NCBI GenBank assembly: GCA_009782285.1
Contig: WRJK01000014.1
Location: forward strand, 1 to 42,682
Source of the DNA: Clostridiales bacterium
GTDB taxonomy: Bacteria > Bacillota > Clostridia > Peptostreptococcales > Anaerovoracaceae
Direction: 5' to 3'
DNA: 42,682 nucleotides
Shown here: piece after piece, positions 1 to 8,300 of the stretch
Layout of the letters: every line of letters begins with the position of its first letter
Numbering within the stretch: position 1 is the first letter of the stretch
Notes under the pieces: model-generated
Database searches by the model: none
Seen by the model: only the letters and a program-made list of their open reading frames with translations
Told to the model about the DNA's origin: nothing
Translations under genes and position numbers: made by a program

Positions 1-100
1 CCTGCACCAAGTAAAGTAACAAAAAAACAAAAAATACTTTTTCAAATAAGTTGATGGATAATTGACGTGCAGTTGCTTCCGGAAAAGGATACGAATCTCC

Positions 101-646
101 TTACTGCAATGCTTTGCTCAAGAACTGGTTGTCAAGCAAAAAACGATAGTTAGCCGATATTTCGCTGAGCGTAAATTGCGGTTTGACATCTTGGACAGAC
201 GCACAGATGTCTTCCTCTGACATTCCCCAGTCGTTTTTGTCGTGCATAAGCGCAATATAGACAATGGTTGAAAGCAATTCCAGTTCCTTTGCCGTTTTTC
301 CTGAAAATGCATGCACTATAACGTTGATCTGCGTTTGATATGCACTAATTACAGGGCTCTCCGTTAATAACATTTCACCCTTAGAGTCACAGGTAATGCT
401 GTATCCGTAGACTCCTGATGGAAACGTTACGCCCAAAACGCTGATGTACCCGTTTTGGCTTGCATGGTCGATTTCACTCATAGCTTCGGAAGAATACGGG
501 CCATATGTGTAAATCTCAAAGGAATAGCCCAGCGGCACCTTTTCAACCGTTTGCAGTAAATATAAATATTTCATCATAGCCGTTTTGCCAATGTTCGGCT
601 CTCTTGCTATTCTAGCAATGAACAATACTCTGTCTTGTAAATCCAT
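101..646 (-). CDS. YwgA-like conserved protein
   Basis: A 181-aa soluble protein with no signal peptide or membrane segment. The N-terminal half (helical, with a KYLYLLQ segment at about residues 26-32 and a Y-T-Y-G-P-Y-S segment at about 46-52) resembles B. subtilis YwgA and related small winged-helix-like proteins. The biochemical function is unknown. The ATG at 646 is preceded by GAGGTG with good spacing. It starts 14 nt after the stop of the HD-domain gene, so the two are probably cotranscribed; in B. subtilis, ywfO (HD domain) and ywgA are also neighbours, which supports the assignment. It should share the LexA-box promoter upstream of the HD gene. The family call is from memory of sequence patterns and is moderate; a Panacea/DUF4065-like domain is the main alternative. 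Confidence 0.6.
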   Translation of the reverse strand: MDLQDRVLFIARIAREPNIGKTAMMKYLYLLQTVEKVPLGYSFEIYTYGPYSSEAMSEIDHASQNGYISVLGVTFPSGVYGYSITCDSKGEMLLTESPVISAYQTQINVIVHAFSGKTAKELELLSTIVYIALMHDKNDWGMSEEDICASVQDVKPQFTLSEISANYRFLLDNQFLSKALQ

Positions 647-660
647 TTCAGCACCTCATA

Positions 661-1911
661 TCATATTTCTCTTTCAACATACAGCCTCTTTAACTTTGGG
701 GCAGAAACCATTGCTTTAACAATGTTGGATTCGTCACTCAATGATTTAATCCTGTTGTCTGCTTCAAAGAATATCTGAATGTCTTTATCAAACTTGTACC
801 AATTAGTTGTTGCCTTGTCATCCAAAAAGACTTTTTTCGCATTGGTTTCAAGACTTTTTGTACGTTCAGCAATTTGCTTCTCTTCTTTTTTTGTCGGTGA
901 CATCCCCGTTTCAAACACGCATTTGTAGTGGTTTCTGTTGATGATAATGCTGCCGTGTTCGCCTCCATGCCCAGACGACAGCTCGCCAAACATTAGCCAA
1001 TCATCAAACTTGAGATATCGGTCGATGTCAGATGGTGTAGGATAGCAACCATCTTTTGCCCCCATGCTTCGCAGAATCTCTTTGCCTGCCTGATTTAAAT
1101 GGTAATCATATATTCGGCGCGTCTTGTGAAAATACACTTGGCAGAACATTTGATAGCGGGCAATAACAAGGCTTTCGGCAATGTGCCATCCACCTTCACG
1201 GATGGCAACTATGGGAGAGTCCGTCTCAGAAATCCCTAATACCATGCACCTTGTCAAGCGGCTTTTGTCATAAATGCCATAGTTGACACCGAGGTGTATC
1301 GAGTCGCGCAACAAATAGTCCGCTCTGTCTGAGTCAAGTTGGCCGGAAATCAATCCCTTCCACAGTACAGAAAGAGCCGTCGGCTTTACGGAGGAGTCCC
1401 CAAGCAAAGCGGTCACTTCTTCAACACTGATCCTATAGTTGTTGTTAAGAGGATGATTTTCAATGATGTCATTAAAGCATTTCTTTATAACTGCTATGCT
1501 GTAATCTTCGTGTTTAAACCGTTGGCCTGAGTGTGGCATCATTGGGAGCAAGTCTTCGCCTGCGTGGGAAAATGGCGCATGCCCAACATCATGCAAGAGC
1601 GCCGCCAGCCTGATCACTTTTCGCCAACGCTGAATGCCAGCCTCATTCATGTTCAAATTGTTTTTTAGAATACCCGCCGATTTCTCAGTAATGCAATCGT
1701 ACATATCCGTTGCCATCTGCATAACGCCTAAAGAATGCTCAAAGCGAGTATGCTCAGCACCAGGATAGACCATATTTGTCAACGCAAGCTGCTTTATCCT
1801 GCGAAGCCGTTGAAATGCTGGATGATTTATAATCTCACGCTCTTGATTGTCAAATTTAATAAAACCAAACACGACATCTCGCATTTCATACACGCGATCC
1901 GCATCAGCCAT
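661..1911 (-). CDS. HD-domain phosphohydrolase, YwfO-like (dNTPase-related)
   Basis: A 416-aa HD-superfamily metal-dependent phosphohydrolase, close to the length of B. subtilis YwfO and related to dGTP triphosphohydrolases. Visible motifs: HTRFEHS (His54 and His59), the central LLHDVGHAPFSH (His107-Asp108) and a downstream SDRADYLLRD with the last metal-ligand Asp. The N-terminal HPAFQRLRRIKQL is typical of this family and of SAMHD1-like proteins. The expected role is hydrolysis of deoxynucleoside triphosphates or related nucleotides in the cytoplasm; the substrate is not shown by sequence. The ATG at 1911 follows AGGAGGG at 7-nt spacing. It is the first gene of a two-gene operon with the YwgA-like gene. 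A near-consensus promoter with an embedded LexA-type box lies about 80 nt upstream, which predicts SOS induction. Confidence 0.8.
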   Translation of the reverse strand: MADADRVYEMRDVVFGFIKFDNQEREIINHPAFQRLRRIKQLALTNMVYPGAEHTRFEHSLGVMQMATDMYDCITEKSAGILKNNLNMNEAGIQRWRKVIRLAALLHDVGHAPFSHAGEDLLPMMPHSGQRFKHEDYSIAVIKKCFNDIIENHPLNNNYRISVEEVTALLGDSSVKPTALSVLWKGLISGQLDSDRADYLLRDSIHLGVNYGIYDKSRLTRCMVLGISETDSPIVAIREGGWHIAESLVIARYQMFCQVYFHKTRRIYDYHLNQAGKEILRSMGAKDGCYPTPSDIDRYLKFDDWLMFGELSSGHGGEHGSIIINRNHYKCVFETGMSPTKKEEKQIAERTKSLETNAKKVFLDDKATTNWYKFDKDIQIFFEADNRIKSLSDESNIVKAMVSAPKLKRLYVEREI

Positions 1912-1988
1912 CGCAAACCCTCCTAAAAAAATACGCTCATGTTCGAAATGGACTGTGGCATAAAAATGGTGTCCATTTGCTTAGGACA

Positions 1989-2017
1989 ATTATAGAACGA
2001 ACGTTCTTCGCTGTCAA
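1989..2017 (-). promoter_or_regulatory. Sigma-A-type promoter of the HD/YwgA operon
   Basis: Read on the minus strand: TTGACA (2012-2017), a 17-nt spacer and TATAAT (1989-1994). Both hexamers are perfect consensus, so the unrepressed promoter should be strong. It leaves a leader of about 70 nt before the HD gene start at 1911. Confidence 0.85.
1995..2006. promoter_or_regulatory. LexA (DinR)-type SOS box in promoter spacer
   Basis: GAAC-GAAC-GTTC fits the Firmicutes LexA core GAAC-N4-GTTC, and the central four bases also fit the RNRY pattern of the B. subtilis consensus. It fills the spacer directly next to the -10 box, where a bound repressor would block RNA polymerase. LexA control is an inference from the motif and its position. 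Confidence 0.65.
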
Positions 2018-2084
2018 GAACTTTTTTCGAATTATCCAAAATGCTATTGCAAAAGGCGGCCGTTTGATATAGACTAATTGCGTA

Positions 2085-2250
2085 AACTGAATAAGGTCAT
2101 TCGCAAGCCGCCCCAAAGCGTGGCGGCTGCATGGAACGGGGTGAGATTCCCCACGAACGGGTCACTGTGATGCCGGGCTTTTTTAAGGAGCTGCCGGACA
2201 AGTCAGACACATGGCGAAGGTTGCCAACTACTTCCTCGAACGGGTAGCTG
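2085..2250 (+). ncRNA. Cobalamin riboswitch
   Basis: The segment carries the conserved core of adenosylcobalamin-class riboswitches: a GGGGTGAGATTCCCC hairpin (about 2139-2153), then the ACGGGTCACTGTGA stretch (2157-2170), which matches the invariant CACTGTGA region, a GC-rich stem, and a B12-box-like AAGTCAGACACATGGC at 2200-2215. It lies just upstream of an intrinsic terminator and the surface-protein/ECF operon. The expected mechanism is transcription attenuation: corrinoid binding favours the terminator. Outer boundaries are approximate. A weak promoter may lie at about 2047-2075 (TTGCAA then TATAGA or TAGACT), but I would not call it firmly. Confidence 0.9.
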
Positions 2251-2263
2251 TTATTAAGAGGCG

Positions 2264-2310
2264 AACGCACTTAATCCGAGGGGTGATAGGATTGAGTGCG
2301 TTGTTTGTTT
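2264..2310 (+). terminator. Intrinsic terminator of the riboswitch expression platform
   Basis: AACGCACTTAATCC (2264-2277) pairs with GGATTGAGTGCGTT (2289-2302) over 14 positions with a single T-G wobble, with an 11-nt loop, followed by the T-rich run GTTTGTTT. It sits between the riboswitch core and the ATG at 2351, the expected place for a ligand-controlled transcription stop. Confidence 0.8.
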
Positions 2311-2350
2311 GCAGAGCATTCGCGCTTGATCATTAATGAAAGGATGATGA

Positions 2351-5300
2351 ATGATGCGAAAAAGAAGAACAAAAGAAAAGTGGCTGTCAATTGTCGTGGC
2401 GCTGGCTATGGTGCTGGGGCTGCTGCCCTCTACGGCGTTTGCGGTAGGCACGGATGACAGGAACGAAACGATCAACGTTATTGTTGATTTTGAAGGCTAC
2501 AATTTGGGGCAGGGCTATTACATACAGCCAACTATGCTGACGCTTCCGGCAGGTGCCACTGCAGCGGACGCCGCTTATGTCTTGCTGTTGCAAAAGGGGT
2601 ACGAATTCAAGGGCAGCACCAACTTCCTCACGAGCGTAAAGTTTGGCTGGCGGGAAGTTGCAGTACCAGCCTACATACAAGAAGACGAATTGTGGCAGAC
2701 GGTCTACGGTGACGAGCTGGGTGAGGCGGCGGAAGAAGACTGGATCGGCGCGTATGACTACAGCTTGATGGCTGGGTGGATGTACACGGTCAACCATGCG
2801 ATGGGCGACGCGCTCAACGAGCAGCTGCTGTCAGACGGCGACGTGGTGCGCTGCCAGTTCAGCCTTTGGGGCTATGGTCTTGATTTAGGCATAGAATCGG
2901 ATTGGGGCACCGGTACCCCTTACTACGCCCATGCCGACAAAACCGGGCTGATCCGTGCGATGTTTGCGGAAGGGGCAGGCGAGGCAGCGAAGAAAGCCGC
3001 GCTGGACGTTGTCATCAATCCGCTGTCGACGCCTGCACAGGTGGCGAGTGCGCTAGCGTCACTGCAGAATGGCGGGGCAAAACGCCCGGCAACGCTTGCG
3101 TCGCTTAGCACCGAAACTATCAATCAGCCGCTGATCAACGGCTACCCAGGAGGTATCCTCTGGAAAGCGGGAGCTGCTCCAGATATGCTGGGCACAAGGA
3201 ATTTTGCTACGGCGACCAAAGACTACCGCGTATTCTACCTGCCGGAGATCACGGCGACCAGCCTTTCCTGCGCACCGACGATCGCCACGTCATGGCTGAG
3301 CGTCAGCGTTGGGGGCGACACTGTGTTCGCCGGCCACGGGCTGAGCGGTTTTCAAGTTTCGCTGACACAGGCGCAGACTCTGGTGCAGATCGACGTATGC
3401 ACAGCGGAAACCTATGAGGAGAACGGCGGTTTTGTCATCGAGGACACATATACCATCTCGATAGAGCACCTTCCTGTCACGCAAGCCGAAATAGACGACA
3501 TAAAAATCAAGACGCTTTCTTTGACAGGTGGCGAACTCTTAACGCCTTTTGAGCCGGACGCTGCAGGCATGAGCATTTACGTGAAGGCCGAGGACGGTGC
3601 TGCTGTTACCTACACCTTTACGGCAGCAGCGGGTACAACAGCTTTCAAACACATGACGTCATCGACGGCAGCAAACACCTTGACCCCAATAGACGGGGCG
3701 TATTTGCATACGGAAACTGCTTCTGCACCGTTTCTTCCGTCAATATTGCTTGGGTATCAGACTGCCATAGCCACAGCCAGGAACGTAACGGTTGGCGGCC
3801 TGTCAATACCCGTCCGTTACCAGTACAAATTTATGTACAACGTGGGGGGAGCGATAGAAGGGGGGCCTGACGCAGTGGTGGACTATGTCTGTCCGGCCAG
3901 CCAGTACACGAACAACCCGGCTTACGGCATGAACCCTGAGCGCTTGCTCTATGGAGGCCTTGTTTCCCTTGGCAATTTCGGCGGTTACATTACAGTCAGG
4001 TACGACACGCCAATCAAAAACAGCCCCAACAACAAATACGGGGTCGATTTCAAGGTCAACGGCAACTCAAACGGCGGCCAGGGCTTCTCAGAACCCGGCA
4101 ATGTGTGGGTTTCGAAGGATGGGGAAGAGTGGTACCTGCTGGCTGGTTCCGACTATTTTGACGACAACACGGTACGCAGCTACGAAGCGACATATGTCAG
4201 AAACCCGGACGGCACGGCGTCCTACCGAGACAATCAAGGCAGCAAAATAGCGATCAACCCGCCTGGGATGTACAAATACCCACTGCCGGCTAACTATCCG
4301 CTATATGACTGGAAGTCGGGCGAGGAAAACGAAATCGCATTTAAGGGCCCGCTCCTGATCGGCAGCGCCTCCGACCCTTACGGTTCGTCCATGGCAGCGT
4401 TCCCTGACTGGGGCTACGTGGACGTTCGGGACGGGGACGGGACCAGAAACGCCGTCAACCCGTACGCGGCGGGCAGCGGCGCTGGCAGCTCGTACGACAT
4501 ATCATGGGCAGTCGACGAGCAGGGCAAGCCGGTGCATCTCGACGAGATATCATATATAAGGGTTTCGACTGCGAGCCACATATACGCCGGCGCGATCGGT
4601 GAGAAATCCACAGAGGTGTCGCTGATTGTCTCAGCTGAGAGCGGCGCGTCTCCTGTCGGCACGACGGCTGCCCCAACGTCTATCAACGTAAACGGTGAAA
4701 GTGTCCCGATTGCGGAAGGGCAGTTTACTTACGAAGCGGCTTTTGGAGACTCCGCAGTAAGCGTTTCCGTAGAAGGGACAGAAGGCAAAACCCTATACGT
4801 CAACAATGCCCGGGGCGCAGCAAGAACCTACGAAAGCCCGCCGACGAGCGGCATAATACGCGTAATCGTACAGGAGGGAGACAAAGAGCCCCTGATCTAT
4901 TACATTTACAATAAGGCAAGCCAGACAGAGCCGGAGGAACCGCAGCTTGTGGACGGCTTCTACCAAATAGAGAGCGCAAAGGACCTTGCCTGGTTCACGG
5001 ATAAGGTTAACGGCGGTGAAACGAATATAAGCGCTAAGCTTGTCGCGGACATTGAGCTCGACCCCAGTGAGGACTGGACTCCCATTGGCGAGGCGTCAGC
5101 CAACAGCTTTACCGGAACCTTCGACGGCAACGGGAAGACCATCAGCGGCATGTCCATAACAATAAACAACGGCTCCGGCAGCTTGAGCGACTCGTACAAA
5201 GGGCTGTTTGGGCATGTCGGCGCTGCCGGCACTGTAAAAAACTTTACCGTTGCAGGTTCAACCGTTTCCAATTCCAACAGCTCCGCAAGCAATGCGGCTT

Positions 5301-8300
5301 ATCTGGGGCTGGTTGCGGGAACGAGCGCAGGCACTATTTCTTTTGTCACCGTTGACAATTCCACCGTCGTCGGCAAACAGAACATCGGCGGCATCGCCGG
5401 TCAGAACACCGGAACGGTTATCGGCTGCGCAAACCTTGGTGCGGCTGTGACGCAAACCACTATAAACGACAACGGCATTGGCGGCATTGTGGGCGCAAAC
5501 AGCGGAACCGTTTCGTATTGCTTAAGCAATGCAAGCGTCGCCAGCCTGCACGATTCGGATATTGACGGCTACTTTGGCGGCATAGCCGGAAACAACACAG
5601 GCAGCGGAACGATCGAGTCCTGCTATAATACAGGCAGAATTGTGCGGGGATACAGGTCAGGCGGCATTGCAGGCGTTAATTCGGGCAGCATTTCAAATTC
5701 ATACAACACCGGAAGCGTAAACGAAAACGGCAACAGCTCGCGGGGCGGCGGGATAGCCGTTACCGGCGGCGCTGCTGAGAATTGCTATTACCTAGACGCT
5801 TCCATCGCGACAAGCACAAGCTACGGTACACCCAAAACAGCAGGCGAGCTGAAAGCTATGGCTAAAGAATTGGGCGGCGCTTTTGACCCCGACTTCACCG
5901 AGAATCCAGTAAACGGCGGCTACCCGATCCTGAAATGGCAGAACCCCGGCACCGATTACTGCGTGACGCTTTCGGCAGCGCCTGCCAACGCAGACGTTGT
6001 CTTTAGGCTCAAGGGCGGCGCAGCGATTGCACCTGATGCCGCAACGGGCGGAACATACGTTTTCACCGGGCTGGCAGCGGGTACATACGAATATGCCGTC
6101 TCCGAGGACGACGGTGACTATGTCCAGGAAACGGGGGAAATATTTGTCGGGTATGCGGACGTGAGCAAAACCGTCACGCTGGAAAGAAGGCTGTACGAGG
6201 CGGTATTTAGCGTGACGCCCGAGGGCGCAATGGTTTCGATTACAGATAACGGCTTTGAGCAGTCGAAGGCCGCAGCAGACGGCACTGCAAGCTTCAAGCT
6301 CCCGATGGGGCAGTATGCCTATGCGGTGGACAAGTTCGGCTACATTGGCCAAACAGGTGCTTTCACGGTGTCAAAGGGAACAGGTGCCGCTCCGGTGACG
6401 GTAAACTTGGCAGAGTCGGTGAAATACAACCTGACGTTCAACGTGGAGCCGGCCAGCGCCGTCGTTGCAGTCTCGCATTCCACAGACGGGATGCAAACGC
6501 CCGCATCCGGCAGCACCTATAGTTTATATGAAGGCAACGCCTACAATTATACAGTTAAATGCAAGGGTTACGTTACACAAAGCGGCACGGTTACAATAGG
6601 CGCCGGCGACGATGCGATAGACATTTCGTTGCTGGAGGGAATCACTGTATGGGACGGCGTGACCACGGAAGAGCCAACGTTGGCAGGCGGCGTGTACCAG
6701 ATTGCTGACGGCGAGGAACTGGCATGGTTCAGAGACAAGGTCAACAGTGAAATCGTCATCGGCAGCTCTGCTTCAAATTCCAAGAGCAGCGACCTGTCTG
6801 CCGTATTGCTGAGTGACATTGACCTTGGCGGCAACGAATGGATGCCTATAGGGACGTATGGGCAGGTGAGCTACTCAGTGGTTTGCGGGTATACAGGTAT
6901 TTTCGACGGCAACGGCTTTACGATAAGCGGGCTTAGCGTTACTACGGGGACGGGGGGCACGGGCTTGTTTGGAACCGCCTTTGCGGGTGCTGTCGTCAAA
7001 GGCCTGACAGTGGTCGGCGAGATCAAATCAGGGCAGTATTGCGGCGGCATCGCCGCATACGCCTCCGCAGCGACCATTACGGACTGCACAAGCTATGTTG
7101 ACATTACAGTCACAAAGGCCGGAAGCGGCCGAAGCTTTGCCGGCGGCATCGCAGGCTATATGGGCGACCCGAACTACTATTACACTCGCACATTGATAGA
7201 ACACTGCGTGAATTACGGCGCCATCGACGGCTTGGGGGACACCAACAGCTGGGTTGGCGGCATTGCCGGCAGTGCCAGCTATGGGATCGGAATCAAAAAC
7301 TGCGGCAATGAAGGCAGCGTAACGGGCTGCGACCGGGTTGGCGGCATCGTCGGCGATGGAGCACTGCCAGTCAGCGGCTGCTACAACACAGGGAGCGTAG
7401 CTTCTCCAACGGTAGGCTCGTCTGCCGGAGGCATTGCCGGCTTCGCCAACAAGCTCAATGACAGCTGCTACAACACCGGCAACGTCAATGGGGCGGGAAA
7501 AGCCGGCGGCATCGTCGGCGAACTGCACAGCGGCTACGGCGGCATGATCGCAAACTGCTACAGCATCGGCCCTGTATCATCGTCCGGCACGGGTGCAACG
7601 GATACGTCGGGTGCAATCGCCGGGTACAAAGGGGACGACGGCACAACCGGCACAGACCCCAAGGGCGCAACAGTGGCAAACAGCTACTATCTCGAAGGCT
7701 CGGTGGCAGCCGGCATCGGATACAACGCCCATGCAGGGGACATGGCGGCGGCTAAATCAGAACCGGAGCTGAAATCCCTCGACATGGCAGCCGCGCTGGG
7801 AAGCGCGTTTGCCTCAGGCGGCGATCAAAACAACGGCTACCCCATATTGGCATGGCAAAATCAAGCTGTGGTTGAGCCCTCGCCGGAGAGCGTAAAGATA
7901 ACAGTGGCGGTAGCGGACAACGAAGGCTATCGGTTTGTCATGCTGCCCACTGAAATCACTGTTAGCGAGGGCAAAGCGGCCGAATACGGCTATGCAAACG
8001 CGGCACCGGGGCACCTTGTAGGTGGGCTCGACCACGGCGTGTATCCTGGGCAGGTCACGGCACTGGACGCGCTGATCTCCGCACATGAACTGAAGTACGG
8101 CGAAGGGTTTTCACCGAGCGCATACCTGAGCGGCACATCAACGTCTGCCAACCTAACGAAGATGTTCGGCATCAGCCCGTACATCACTTTTACGGTGAAC
8201 AACCGCCCACTGGTGGGAAGCATGTCAGACGGCTACGCCATCAACGAATATGCGTTGCAGGACGGGGATGCCGTCGTATTTGTAAGGGGGACCGAAGACA

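Larger units (their letters stand above)
1912..2350. other. Intergenic control region
   Basis: This 439-bp gap holds no gene. It carries the divergent control elements: the HD operon promoter with LexA-type box, and the cobalamin riboswitch with terminator leading to the surface-protein operon. Confidence 0.8.

Noticed and set aside
1..45. Start of another minus-strand gene (TTG at 45, M-K-K-Y-F-L-F-F)
   Set aside because: Too short to judge and no ribosome binding site; AT-rich sequence gives such peptides by chance.
5100..7700. CRISPR-like or satellite DNA repeat in the giant gene
   Set aside because: The recurrences are imperfect protein-level GLUG repeats with varying spacing inside an open frame.
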